The notes below the pieces were generated by a model. It saw only the letters and a list, made by a program, of their open reading frames with translations. It was not told the DNA's origin and searched no databases. 52,023 bases of DNA from a bacterium (GTDB taxonomy: Bacteria > Planctomycetota > UBA1135 > UBA2386): contig JANSXC010000035.1 in assembly GCA_024743115.1 (NCBI GenBank), positions 1 through 52,023 of the forward strand. Direction: 5' to 3'. The translations under genes were made by a program, and so were the position numbers. This document shows positions 33,897-42,083 of the stretch, piece after piece (within the stretch, counting starts at the first letter, position 1; every line of letters begins with the position of its first letter).

Positions 33897-35386
33897 CCGA
33901 TCGAGAAGAACTGTTCGACGACCGCGTCGGCCTCGGCCTGCGCGAGCTCGACGGCCACGAGACACCACCCGACGTGCGCAACGCGGTGCTCGACCGCCTC
34001 GCTGCGGACGACGACCCAACGGACAACGACCCCGCGGACGGCGCCCCGAAGGGCTCGCCGCTGTCACGGCGGGCGCTGATCGCCGCACTGCTCGCCGGCG
34101 CGGTCACGACGGCGTTGATGATCGAAGGCTCGGAGGACGAAACCGATCCGAGTGAGATCGACAACAAGACGCCCGGTGCGCGACCGGCCTCGGCCGGAGA
34201 AACCCAAGGCCCCGAGCCCGCTGCCGGCGCGTCGAACCCGCAGGACCCGCAGCCGGTCGAGAACCCCGACGACGGCAGCGAGTACGTCGAGGTCCGCGAG
34301 ATCGTCGACATCATCAACACCCCCCCCACCACCACCAAGATCAAGGGCCATGACCTCGACGCCGATGCGCTCGCGGTCCTCGCCGAACGCTTCCCCGACC
34401 TGCGCATGCTGTGGCTCGAAGACACCACGGTGGACAACGCGCTCCTGCAAGCCCTCGCGGGCATCGAGAGCGTCATCGGCATGCGTATCGCCGGCCGCTT
34501 CGATGCCACGCCGCGCGCCTACCGCAGCCTCTCAGAACTGCCGCGACTGCAGCACCTCGGTCTCGAGGACGAACTCGAACCAAAGGGCCGCGACCAGCAG
34601 CTCGACGACGCGTGTCTGCGCGAAATCCGCGCCGGACGATTCGTCGCGCTGGCCGTGCGAGCGCGGGTCGACGGCAGCTTCCTCCAGAGCCTCGGCAAGA
34701 CCCAGAAACTCCGGCACCTGTTGCTCGCCGGCTGCATCGGCCTCGAACCCGACCATCTGCGGCACGTGCCGGCGAGCGTCCGCGATCTCGACCTGCGCCA
34801 GACCGGCCTGACCGGTCTCGCCGGGCACTGTCGGCACCTGCGGGCCTGCGGCGTGCGCTGCAACAACGGACTGCGGATCGAGTTCCCGGCCGAGCCAGAC
34901 GGCGAACCGGTCTGCGGCACCTCGACGATCCGCCTGACGAAGCGCAACGACAACGGCCCCTACGGCACCTCGGCGTTCAGCTTCCGTTACGACTCGGGGG
35001 ACGTCGCCGAGCACCAGAACCAGGTCGACCTCGTGTTCAACCGCTGCGGCAACCTGCACATCAACGCCATCGGCGGCATGAAGTCGCGCGCCATCGAACT
35101 CGGCCGGTTCGAACTGCGCACCCGCCCCCGCCGGCAAGGTCTACCGACCGCGCCGCCCGACATGTGGCACGATGATTCGATCCGGCCCGTCGTCGGAACG
35201 TCGTATCTCGAAGTGATCCAGAGCGGCGACCGCAAGTTCGCCGTGATGTTCCGGGTGACCGAACTCACGGCGGGCACGGTCAAACTCGAGTGGCGTCCAC
35301 TCGACGAGTTCCAGGAATGGCCGCGAGTACGGACCGGCCGCGCCGGCACGATGGGCAGCTGCGGCGGCGCCCACGCACCCCGCTGA
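33893..35386 (+). CDS. membrane protein with leucine-rich region, putative anti-sigma partner
   Basis: This encodes 497 aa, start overlapping the sigma stop (ATGA). Residues 1-57 are an acidic cytoplasmic segment (LGLRELDGHETPPDVRNAVL) of the sort seen in planctomycete anti-sigma proteins. A membrane helix lies at 58-78 (LSRRALIAALLAGAVTTALM). An acidic, Pro-rich linker follows to about 135. About 150-330 have leucine-rich-repeat character (FPDLRMLWLEDTTVDNALLQ; LPRLQHLGLEDELEP; RHLLLAGCIGLEPDHLRHVP). The last 170 residues are beta-rich. It lacks the zinc motif H-x3-C-x2-C of classical anti-sigma factors, so the regulatory role is inferred from coupling and topology only. Confidence 0.65.
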   Translation: MTDREELFDDRVGLGLRELDGHETPPDVRNAVLDRLAADDDPTDNDPADGAPKGSPLSRRALIAALLAGAVTTALMIEGSEDETDPSEIDNKTPGARPASAGETQGPEPAAGASNPQDPQPVENPDDGSEYVEVREIVDIINTPPTTTKIKGHDLDADALAVLAERFPDLRMLWLEDTTVDNALLQALAGIESVIGMRIAGRFDATPRAYRSLSELPRLQHLGLEDELEPKGRDQQLDDACLREIRAGRFVALAVRARVDGSFLQSLGKTQKLRHLLLAGCIGLEPDHLRHVPASVRDLDLRQTGLTGLAGHCRHLRACGVRCNNGLRIEFPAEPDGEPVCGTSTIRLTKRNDNGPYGTSAFSFRYDSGDVAEHQNQVDLVFNRCGNLHINAIGGMKSRAIELGRFELRTRPRRQGLPTAPPDMWHDDSIRPVVGTSYLEVIQSGDRKFAVMFRVTELTAGTVKLEWRPLDEFQEWPRVRTGRAGTMGSCGGAHAPR

Positions 35387-35444
35387 CGCGCAAAGAAATC
35401 GGTGGCGCCCCGGGCCTCTCCAACGCACTCTCGGCGGCGCTGCC

Positions 35445-35855
35445 ATGGAAACGTATGAGGTCTACTGCCTGCTGCCCGACCGCAGCAGCCTCGAAGCGCT
35501 GCTCGAGACGCTGTTCGAGTTCGACGGGGTTTATCCGCCCGCCGGCGCGGACGAACCACCGCTGCTGGATGCCGCGGCAGTAGTGCGCACGTTCGACCGC
35601 TACATGCGAGACGGTGAGGGCATTTGCTTTCCCCGCGCGAAGGTTCCCGGCACCGCCGGCGGCTGGCTCTATCGCGAGTGGATGGGCGAGGCGGTCATCG
35701 GCCTCTCGGCCGATGCGGACGCTCCGCAGTCGGCGTCCGACCGCCTGGCCGAACTTGTGCCGGGCGGCGTTGTGCGGCTCTGGGGCGATCAACCGCCACC
35801 GCAAACCCGCGCCGAGTTCCTTGCGGCACCCAACGACCGCACGATCGGCAACTGA
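35445..35855 (+). CDS. small cytoplasmic protein of unknown function
   Basis: This encodes 136 aa with no signal or membrane segment. It opens METYEVYCLLPDRSSLEALL and contains GGWLYREWMGEAVIGLSAD, an alternating strand/helix pattern. No family is recognised. It lies 58 bp after the leucine-rich membrane protein gene and 12 bp before a small secreted-protein ORF. Confidence 0.55.
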   Translation: METYEVYCLLPDRSSLEALLETLFEFDGVYPPAGADEPPLLDAAAVVRTFDRYMRDGEGICFPRAKVPGTAGGWLYREWMGEAVIGLSADADAPQSASDRLAELVPGGVVRLWGDQPPPQTRAEFLAAPNDRTIGN

Positions 35856-35867
35856 TCTCTGCGGGAG

Positions 35868-36116
35868 ATGCCCGAAACCCCGACTCGGATGCCCGCCCTG
35901 CTGTTGCTGATCCTGCTCGACAGCCTCACCGCACAGCAGGACGCAAGCACGGCCGCGCGGCCCGGCCTCATGCCGCTGGCGATCGGCTCCACCGTGAGCT
36001 GGCAGTTCGCATTGCCCTCATGGCTCGACCCGGTCGCGTTCCGGTTCCAGGACTGGCTACTCGACGGTGCGCTGTTCGAATCGACGGAACGGCTGGACGT
36101 ACCCGTCACGAAGTAG
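35868..36116 (+). CDS. short putative secreted peptide
   Basis: This encodes 82 aa with a hydrophobic N-terminus (MPALLLLILLDSLTAQQ after an in-frame second Met at 35889) that looks like a signal peptide. The mature part of about 55 residues has Trp-rich SWQFALPSWLDP. GGGAG lies directly before the ATG at 35868, which is too close for an ideal ribosome site; the second ATG is better placed. The 3' end overlaps the convergent mnmG gene by 11 bp. It may be a real gene. Confidence 0.45.
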   Translation: MPETPTRMPALLLLILLDSLTAQQDASTAARPGLMPLAIGSTVSWQFALPSWLDPVAFRFQDWLLDGALFESTERLDVPVTK

Positions 36117-37950
36117 CCGGCGTGACACCAGACTTCGGCACGCGGTGCTTCTGCAGCATCACGAGCACGAGCTGGACATCGGGTTGCCGCACGCCCGGCA
36201 CGCGCGACGCCTCACCGACCGTCAACGGTCGCCGCTGCTGCAGCCGTTCCTGCGATTCCTTGCTGAGACCCGGCACCTGCGCGTAGTCGAAGTCGGCCGG
36301 GATGCGCTTGTGCTCGAGGCGCTGCAGCCGCTCGACCTCGATGCGCTGGCGCGCGATGTAACCCTCGTACTTCACCTCGGCCTCGACCTCGCTGCGCTCC
36401 TGCGCGGTCAACGCCAGCGCCGCGAGACCAACGCAATGCGCCTCGACCTCGGCGAACCCGACTCCGGGTCGCCGCAGCCACTCGGTCAGCGTGCGACCGT
36501 CGCGCCAAACCTTGTCGAGCAGTTCGCGAGCTCCGCGCACGCGGTCTTCCTTGCGCTGCACGCCCGCGAGGAATCCCGCGTCGACGAGCCCGAGTTCGCG
36601 GGCGAGCGGCAGCAGCCGGCGATCGGCGTTGTCACTGCGCAGCAGCAGCCGGAACTCGGCACGACTCGTGAACATCCGATACGGCTCGTCGGGGTTCACG
36701 CGGCAGAGGTCATCGATCATCACGCCGAGATACGCGGTCGCGCGATCGATCACGACGGGGGCTTCACCGCGGGCGAACCGCGCGGCGTTGACCCCGGCAA
36801 CGAGCCCCTGCCCCGCGGCCTCTTCGTAACCGCTCGTGCCGTTGATCTGCCCCGCCGCGAACAGCCCGGGCAACGTCGCGACCTGCAGGTCACCGCGGAT
36901 CTGGTCGGTGAGGATGTAGTCGTATTCGACGGCGTATCCCGGTCGCACGATCTCGACGGCCTCGAGCCCCGGGATCGTACGCAAGAACCGCTCCTGCACC
37001 TCGACCGGCAGGCTGGTGCTGATGCCGTTGGGATAGACCTCGGTCGAATCGCGCCCCTCGGGTTCGAGGAAGATCAGATGCGACGGCTTGTCCGCGAAGC
37101 GCACGACCTTGTCCTCGACGCTCGGGCAGTAGCGCGGCCCGCTGCCCTGGATCAGCCCGCGAAACATCGGCGAGTGGTGCGCGTTGTCGCGGATGATCGT
37201 GTGGGTACGTTCGTTGGTGTGCGTGAGCCAGCACGGCAGCTGCTCGAGTTCGAGCCGCTCGGTGCGGAACGAGAACGGCTGCGGCGGTTCGTCGCCGAGC
37301 TGTTCCTCGAGCCCCGAGAAGTCGATCGTGTCGCGATGCAGCCGCGGCGGTGTGCCCGTCTTGTGACGTCCGAGTCGAATGCCGAACTCGCGCAGCGCTG
37401 CGCTGATCCGGGCCGCCGGCGGCTCGCCGTGGCGACCGCCCGGCCGCTCGTCCGCGCCCGCGAACAGCTTGCCACCGAGGAACGTGCCGGTCGTCAGCAC
37501 GACCGCGGGCGCCGCGAGCCGCGTGCCGTCGGCAAGTTCGACGCCCGCGACGTGATCGCCGTTCGCCGCCGCGAGGATGCGCACGGCTTCACCCGGCACC
37601 ACGCTCAGCCCGTCCCGCGCGAACACGCGTGCCACCATCTCGCGGTTGTAGGCCTCGCGATCACACTGCGCGCGCGGCGACCGCACGGCCGGCCCCTTGC
37701 TCGTGTTGAGCATGCGGAACTGGATCCCGGTCGCGTCCGTGCAGAGCGCCATCTCGCCACCGAGCGCGTCGACCTCGCGCACGAGCTGCCCCTTCGCGAG
37801 ACCGCCGATCGCGGGGTTGCACGACATCCGCCCGATCGCCTCGGGGTCGAGCACGACCATGGCCGCGCGGGCGCCGAGCCGCGCCACGGCCGACGCCGCC
37901 TCTACGCCGGCATGGCCGCCGCCGATCACGATCACGTCGAAGTCACGCAC
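36106..37950 (-). CDS. mnmG: tRNA uridine-5-carboxymethylaminomethyl modification enzyme MnmG (GidA)
   Basis: This encodes 614 aa, full length. MnmG with MnmE modifies the wobble uridine of certain tRNAs using FAD and methylene-tetrahydrofolate. Visible are the FAD loop VIVIGGGHAGVEA (6-18), GRMSCNPAIGGLAKGQ, the active-site segment KGPAVRSPRAQCDREAY, YCPSVEDKVVRF, and GLFAAGQINGTSGYEEAAGQ. The C-terminal helical domain contacts MnmE and tRNA. The GTG at 37950 is the only plausible start; an ATG at 37958 is out of frame. mnmE is not in the window. Confidence 0.96.
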   Translation of the reverse strand: MRDFDVIVIGGGHAGVEAASAVARLGARAAMVVLDPEAIGRMSCNPAIGGLAKGQLVREVDALGGEMALCTDATGIQFRMLNTSKGPAVRSPRAQCDREAYNREMVARVFARDGLSVVPGEAVRILAAANGDHVAGVELADGTRLAAPAVVLTTGTFLGGKLFAGADERPGGRHGEPPAARISAALREFGIRLGRHKTGTPPRLHRDTIDFSGLEEQLGDEPPQPFSFRTERLELEQLPCWLTHTNERTHTIIRDNAHHSPMFRGLIQGSGPRYCPSVEDKVVRFADKPSHLIFLEPEGRDSTEVYPNGISTSLPVEVQERFLRTIPGLEAVEIVRPGYAVEYDYILTDQIRGDLQVATLPGLFAAGQINGTSGYEEAAGQGLVAGVNAARFARGEAPVVIDRATAYLGVMIDDLCRVNPDEPYRMFTSRAEFRLLLRSDNADRRLLPLARELGLVDAGFLAGVQRKEDRVRGARELLDKVWRDGRTLTEWLRRPGVGFAEVEAHCVGLAALALTAQERSEVEAEVKYEGYIARQRIEVERLQRLEHKRIPADFDYAQVPGLSKESQERLQQRRPLTVGEASRVPGVRQPDVQLVLVMLQKHRVPKSGVTPATS

Positions 37951-38013
37951 GCGCCCATCTGAGACGCCCGCGGGCGGGGAGACAAGCCGGGGGTCGACGT
38001 GATTCGCTGCTAC

Positions 38014-38067
38014 GGACGCCCGGGGAGCCGACCGCTACCGAGCCGGCACGAGCGCGCCGATCTTCAT
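38014..38067 (-). pseudogene. relic of the start of a KdsB/SpsF-type cytidylyltransferase gene
   Basis: On the minus strand the ATG at 38067 reads MKIGALVPAR and then stops (38035-38037). In another frame the next bases read GSGRLPGR, and then a stop. Together they resemble the conserved opening of nucleotide-activating cytidylyltransferases, where AR-x-GS-x-RLPGK follows a hydrophobic strand. The best reading is a frameshifted and truncated remnant. The ATG overlaps the stop of the upstream fragment in the ATGA pattern common here. Because the match is short, chance cannot be excluded. Confidence 0.4.
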
Positions 38068-38315
38068 GTCGACGCCTTGGTATGGGCGTTGAGCCCGAAC
38101 TCGGAGAAGTGCTCGCACACGATCGCCTGGCACTCGCCGTTCCGCGCATCCGCTACCCGGCGCCCGGTAGCGGCTCGAGTCCGTGGACCTATTCCGCGGC
38201 CGGCGAGATCGGCGTCGAACGGCGGTAGATGGCGCGCAGCAGGAGGCGGTGACGGAGCACGTAGTTCCACATGCCGGCCTCATCGGACGCTGGCGGGCCC
38301 GCACTCCAGTGCTAC
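38064..38315 (-). pseudogene. coding-like relic of an unknown gene upstream of the cytidylyltransferase relic
   Basis: Two minus-strand pieces have codon use rich in third-position G/C. One reads PPASDEAGMWNYVLRHRLLL, then RAIYRRSTPI, and stops near 38190. The other, in a different frame, reads GECQAIVCEHFSEFGLNAHT and ends KAST-stop at 38064. They could be parts of one gene broken by a frameshift. I cannot name the family. The right end abuts the divergent HEAT gene, so the 5' part is missing. Confidence 0.3.
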
Positions 38316-38325
38316 CATCCTTCGA

Positions 38326-39627
38326 ATGCGCGTCCTGCTGTCGCTCGCGATCGCCCTCCCCGCCACGTTCGGGGCCCCGCTCCTCGCCCAGGTCAAGCTC
38401 ACCGAGCTGGCCAACATCGCGCGTGGCCGGGCCGAACGCGCCAGGCCTGCGGCCGAGAAGGCGCTGGCACCGTTCCTGACGGACCTCAAGCTGTCCTACC
38501 GGGCCAACCACCAGTTCCTCGACAAGCGCATCGCCGACGCGGCCGAGCTCGGCGACAGCGTCGTGCCGTTGCTGCTGGAGAAGCTCGAACCCAAACAGGC
38601 CAGCGAGGCAGCACGCAACCTCGCCGGCAACTGCCGCCGGGTGCTCGAACGACTCGATCCGGCATCGTTCGTCGACGCGCTGGCCGAGCTGCTCGACAGC
38701 CGCTACGAGGTCACCCGCCGCGAAGCGATCCGCCTGCTCGGCTACGCCGTGACCCCGCAGGCCGAACGACTGCTCGTCGACCGGCTCGGCAACTCCGCGG
38801 GCCAGGACCAACTGCTCGTGCTCGGTGCGCTACGTCGCCACCGCAGCAAGGCCGCTGCCCAGCAGGCCGTCGGCCTGCTCGGCTCGACGGATCGCTCGCT
38901 GCGAACGGAGGTGCTCGACTACCTGACCGCCGCCGAAGCCGGCGAGGTCGCCGACACGGTCGTGCAGGCGCTGAGCAACGAGCAGGAAGATCGCCTGCTG
39001 ACGCGCTACATCCAGTACTTCGCCGCCGCGGTGAAACGCCACGACGGCGCGGCGCGCGCGCTGCTCGGCCTGCTCGGCGAACGCGTCGACTGGCAGGACA
39101 CCCGCCAGATCGTGCGCGCCCTCGCGACGGTCGCGCCCGAGGATCACGACCCGACCAAGACGCGCCTGCACCGCCTGCTCGAGGACGAGAAGACCAGTTC
39201 GCTCGCCGTCGAGACCGCGATCACGCTGCGCGCGATCGGCGACCGCCAGGGCGTCACCCGCCTCAAGCGCACGCTCGACGACGCGCTGCGGCGGCCGCAG
39301 CGAAAGCGCGAGGCCGCGCTCTACCAGCAGCGCGCCAGCCTGCTCTTCGCGATCGGCGACTACTCCGATGCCGCCGACGACTACGAGAAGATCATCGAGT
39401 ACAGCGGCGGCGTCTCGCTGACGCGGTTCGCCTACGTCGGCCTGATCCGCTGCGAAGCCCATCGTCGACGCTGGTCGCAGCTCACGAAAGCGATGCGCAA
39501 CTCGGGCATGACGGTCGCCGAACTCGAAGCGCTCGGCCTCGACGACCCCGTGATGCAGACGGCACTGCAGCACGACCGGGTGAAGTCGGCCCTGAAGAAG
39601 CTGCGAAAGGCCCAAGCACCGAAATAG
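38326..39627 (+). CDS. secreted HEAT-repeat protein with TPR-like end
   Basis: This encodes 433 aa. The ATG at 38326 opens a signal peptide (MRVLLSLAIALPATFGAPLL, then AQ). About 85-330 are HEAT-type helical pairs (DALAELLDSRYEVTRREAIR; LLGSTDRSLRTEVLDYLTAA). About 340-375 form a TPR-like unit (LLFAIGDYSDAADDYEKIIE). The C-terminus is basic (SALKKLRKAQAPK). Probably a periplasmic scaffold protein; partners are unknown. Imperfect 14-bp repeats run across its stop codon. Confidence 0.75.
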   Translation: MRVLLSLAIALPATFGAPLLAQVKLTELANIARGRAERARPAAEKALAPFLTDLKLSYRANHQFLDKRIADAAELGDSVVPLLLEKLEPKQASEAARNLAGNCRRVLERLDPASFVDALAELLDSRYEVTRREAIRLLGYAVTPQAERLLVDRLGNSAGQDQLLVLGALRRHRSKAAAQQAVGLLGSTDRSLRTEVLDYLTAAEAGEVADTVVQALSNEQEDRLLTRYIQYFAAAVKRHDGAARALLGLLGERVDWQDTRQIVRALATVAPEDHDPTKTRLHRLLEDEKTSSLAVETAITLRAIGDRQGVTRLKRTLDDALRRPQRKREAALYQQRASLLFAIGDYSDAADDYEKIIEYSGGVSLTRFAYVGLIRCEAHRRRWSQLTKAMRNSGMTVAELEALGLDDPVMQTALQHDRVKSALKKLRKAQAPK

Positions 39628-39672
39628 CTGCACCAAGATAGCTGCTCCGAAACCGCAGCCCCCGAAGTAGCC
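39616..39672 (+). repeat. imperfect 14-bp tandem repeats across the HEAT gene stop
   Basis: Four consecutive units start at 39616, 39630, 39644 and 39658. The first two are gcaccgaaatagct and gcaccaagatagct; the later two keep the core ccgaa. The stop TAG is in unit 1, so the copies may have arisen by slippage past the end of the gene. Confidence 0.4.
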
Positions 39673-39726
39673 GCGCCCCAGCGGCCGAAGAGGCTGCCCA
39701 GCAAAACGGGCCTCCCGGACAGGGAT

Positions 39727-39750
39727 GGCCGGTCCCACTGTTGACCGGCC
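39727..39750. terminator. hairpin between the HEAT gene and tig
   Basis: GGCCGGT (39727-39733) pairs with ACCGGCC (39744-39750) around a 10-nt loop, about 100 bp after the HEAT gene stop. It partly overlaps a candidate -35 for tig. Confidence 0.4.
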
Positions 39751-39769
39751 CCGGGGCCGCCGCGATGAT
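39741..39769 (+). promoter_or_regulatory. candidate sigma70-type promoter for tig
   Basis: TTGACC (39741-39746) and GATGAT (39764-39769) are spaced by 17 nt. The -10 matches four of six consensus bases. Transcription would begin about 50 nt before the tig ATG. The overlap with a hairpin arm lowers confidence. Confidence 0.3.
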
Positions 39770-39827
39770 GCTTCCCCCGAATTCACCGGGCCGCCCGTGT
39801 GCGCCCCCAACCCCCGCCGATCACGCG

Positions 39828-41141
39828 ATGTCCATGGAAGTCCAGGTAGCCGAGACCGGCCCTTGCAGCCGTTCTCTGACCATCAAGGTCCCCCCGCCCC
39901 TCGTCGACGAGCACCTGGACGAGGTGTACAAGTCCGCGCAGAAGCAGGTTCAGATCAAGGGCTTCCGGCCCGGCAAGGTGCCGCGCGCCATCATCGAGAA
40001 GCGGTTCGGTGAGAGCATCCTCGCCGAGGCGAAGGAGCAGCTGCTCAACCGCTACCTCGGCGAAGCCTGCCGCACGAATGAGATCCAGCCGGTCGGCAAC
40101 GTCGAAATCGACGAGTTCGAGCAGCTCACGGTCAAGCGCGGCACGGAACTCGAATTCGTGGCGCGCCTCGACGTCCGCCCGACGATCGAGCTCGGCGACG
40201 TCACGGGGATCGAGGTCGAGGCCTTCGAGACCGAGGCCACCGACGAGGACATCGAGAACGCGCTCAAGCAGATCGCGCACGAGAAGCGCAAGATGCAGCC
40301 AGCCGACGACGCGGCGATCGACGGCGACTTCCTCAAGGCGAACCTGAAGTTCTTCGACGAGAAGGGCGGGACGGTCCGCGAGCGCGAAGGCGCGCAGCTG
40401 CAGACGCGGCGGCCGATCAACGGCTGCGAAGAAGAGGCCTACACCAAGGCCGTGCTCGGGCTGAAGGCGGGCGGCACCGGCGAGATTGCGATCACCTATC
40501 CTGACAACTTCGAGGTCGAGGCCGTGCGCGGCCAGACGGGCAAAGTCGAGGTCGCCGTGCAGGAGATCAACCGGGTCACGCCCGCGCCGATCGACGATGA
40601 ACTCGCGAAGGGCCTCGACTTCGAAACCCTCGACGCGCTGAAGCAGGACCTCGGCGAGCGCATCGCTGCGGAAAAGACCCGCGCCGGCAAGCAGCGCCAG
40701 GAGGAGCAGTGCATCGAGCATCTGCTCGAGAAGCATCCCGTCGAGCTGCCGCCGTCGATGGTCGAGCAGCAGAAGCAGGCCGCACTCGGTAGCCTCGAGC
40801 AGCGCATCCGAGAATCCGGTGATGCCGGACTCACGGAGGAGCAGATCAAGGCCCAGCTCGAGAACGCCGGCGGCGACGCCAGCCAGGAGGCCGAGAAGCG
40901 CGTACGGATGTTCTTCCTCATCGACGCGGTCGCAAGGAAGCAAGAACTGTCGGTGACGCAGGAAGATGCGATGGCGGAGATCCAGCTGATCGCCGATGCG
41001 AACAACGCCACGCCGGCCCAGGTGCGTGAGCACCTCGAGGAGAACAACCGTCTGGGCGAGCTGGAGTTGGCGCTGCTCGAACGGAAGGTGCGCGATTTTC
41101 TCAGAGCGAACGCGAACGCCGTCGATAAGAAGGGCAGTTGA
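39828..41141 (+). CDS. tig: trigger factor chaperone
   Basis: This encodes 437 aa. Two ATGs (39828 and 39834) are possible; upstream in-frame Met codons give a Pro-rich lead unlike the family. The ribosome-binding domain has the signature GFRPGKVPR (45-53). A central PPIase-like FKBP domain (about 150-240: KANLKFFDEKGGTVRERE, AVLGLKAGGTGEIAITYPDN) and the helical C-terminal chaperone arms follow (LGERIAAEKTRAGKQRQEEQ). It binds nascent chains at the ribosome exit. It is followed by clpP and clpX, the usual bacterial order. Confidence 0.94.
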   Translation: MSMEVQVAETGPCSRSLTIKVPPPLVDEHLDEVYKSAQKQVQIKGFRPGKVPRAIIEKRFGESILAEAKEQLLNRYLGEACRTNEIQPVGNVEIDEFEQLTVKRGTELEFVARLDVRPTIELGDVTGIEVEAFETEATDEDIENALKQIAHEKRKMQPADDAAIDGDFLKANLKFFDEKGGTVREREGAQLQTRRPINGCEEEAYTKAVLGLKAGGTGEIAITYPDNFEVEAVRGQTGKVEVAVQEINRVTPAPIDDELAKGLDFETLDALKQDLGERIAAEKTRAGKQRQEEQCIEHLLEKHPVELPPSMVEQQKQAALGSLEQRIRESGDAGLTEEQIKAQLENAGGDASQEAEKRVRMFFLIDAVARKQELSVTQEDAMAEIQLIADANNATPAQVREHLEENNRLGELELALLERKVRDFLRANANAVDKKGS

Positions 41142-41187
41142 TCGAACTCCAGGCGCTGCCTAAGTGCAGCGTATTCACGAGAAGCGC

Positions 41188-41787
41188 ATGAGCATCGCGA
41201 ACGACTACATCATTCCCTTCGTCATCGAGAAGACCGGCCGCGGCGAACGTCAATACGACATCTACAGCCGGCTGCTCGAGGACCGCATCGTCTTCATCGG
41301 CTCGCCGATCGACGACGGCGTGGCCAACGCGGTGATCGCGCAGTTGCTGTTCCTCCAGAAGGAGAACAAGAACCAGGACATCAACCTGTTCTTGAACAGC
41401 CCCGGCGGCAGCGTCACGGCCGGCCTCGCGATCTACGACACGATCCAGTTCGTGCAGTGCCCGGTCGCGACCTACTGCATCGGGCAGGCCGCGTCGATGG
41501 GCGCGCTGCTGCTCGCAGCGGGCACGAAGGGCAAGCGCCACGCGCTGCCGAACTCGCGGATCATGATCCACCAGCCCTGGGGCGGCGTCGGCGGCACGGC
41601 CATCGACATCGAGATCCAGGCCGACGAGATCCTGCGCCTGAAGCAGACCCTGAGCCAGATCCTCGCCAACCACACCGGCAAGGACGTGGACCAGATCGCC
41701 AAGGACAGCGACCGCGACTTCTTCATGGGCTCGGAAGAGGCCAAGGAGTACGGCCTGATCGACGAGATCGTCCAGACGGCCCAGTAA
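41188..41787 (+). CDS. clpP: ATP-dependent Clp protease proteolytic subunit
   Basis: This encodes 199 aa from the ATG at 41188, preceded by GAGAAG; a GTG at 41164 would add eight residues. The catalytic triad is S103 (GQAASMGALL), H128 (RIMIHQPWGG) and D177 (DSDRDFFMG). The processing-region start VIEKTGRGERQYDIYSRLL and the handle helix are normal. ClpP forms a 14-subunit barrel that degrades proteins fed by ClpX. Confidence 0.96.
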   Translation: MSIANDYIIPFVIEKTGRGERQYDIYSRLLEDRIVFIGSPIDDGVANAVIAQLLFLQKENKNQDINLFLNSPGGSVTAGLAIYDTIQFVQCPVATYCIGQAASMGALLLAAGTKGKRHALPNSRIMIHQPWGGVGGTAIDIEIQADEILRLKQTLSQILANHTGKDVDQIAKDSDRDFFMGSEEAKEYGLIDEIVQTAQ

Positions 41788-41812
41788 CCGGCGGGCTCAG
41801 TAACCGACGGGC
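41782..41812 (+). repeat. 15-bp direct repeat over the clpP stop codon
   Basis: cagtaaccggcgggc (41782-41796) and cagtaaccgacgggc (41798-41812) differ at one base and are 16 bp apart. The first contains the clpP TAA. It looks like a small local duplication. Confidence 0.45.
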
Positions 41813-42083
41813 CCGAAAGCCCGACAGATTCAGCAACCCGTCAGGTCCACCGAGGCCGTCTCGCCCCCTGCTGTCACCGCAAGTTGCCGCGGCGGCAGCC
41901 CGGATGGCAAGGAAATCGGGCGGCCGGGCGGCACGACCGTTACACTGGGGGCGTCCGCGTTCCGCAGGCTGGTCCTGCCCTCGACCGTGGACTAGATACG
42001 GTCAGCCCGGTTCGGTCGACGCTCTGCGCCGCCGGCCCGGAACGAACAACCATCAGCTTACTAAGCACGAGCTCACTCAGTTC
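41788..42083. other. 296-bp clpP-clpX gap
   Basis: The gap holds one copy of the 15-bp repeat and a weak hairpin with CGGGC (41808-41812) and GCCCG (41819-41823). I see no tRNA, no small ORF with good codon use and no convincing promoter. It is longer than usual for this operon, so clpX may have its own promoter. Confidence 0.4.

Larger units (their letters stand above)
37951..38325. other. 375-bp gap between mnmG and the HEAT gene
   Basis: This divergent gap must carry promoters for both flanking genes. I see no tRNA or clear promoter. Its minus strand holds short coding-like pieces, described as separate pseudogene entries. Confidence 0.4.

Noticed and set aside
36067..37962. A 631-codon open frame on the + strand opposite mnmG
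   Set aside because: Same effect of GC-rich codon use; MnmG is unambiguous on the other strand.
38035..38811. A 258-codon minus-strand frame running through the HEAT gene
   Set aside because: Most of it is antisense to the HEAT repeats; only the last short piece (MKIGALVPAR) is of interest and is listed as a relic.
41457..42083. Upstream in-frame extension of clpX into clpP
   Set aside because: It only reads clpP in the wrong frame; the ClpX zinc domain begins just after the ATG at 42084.
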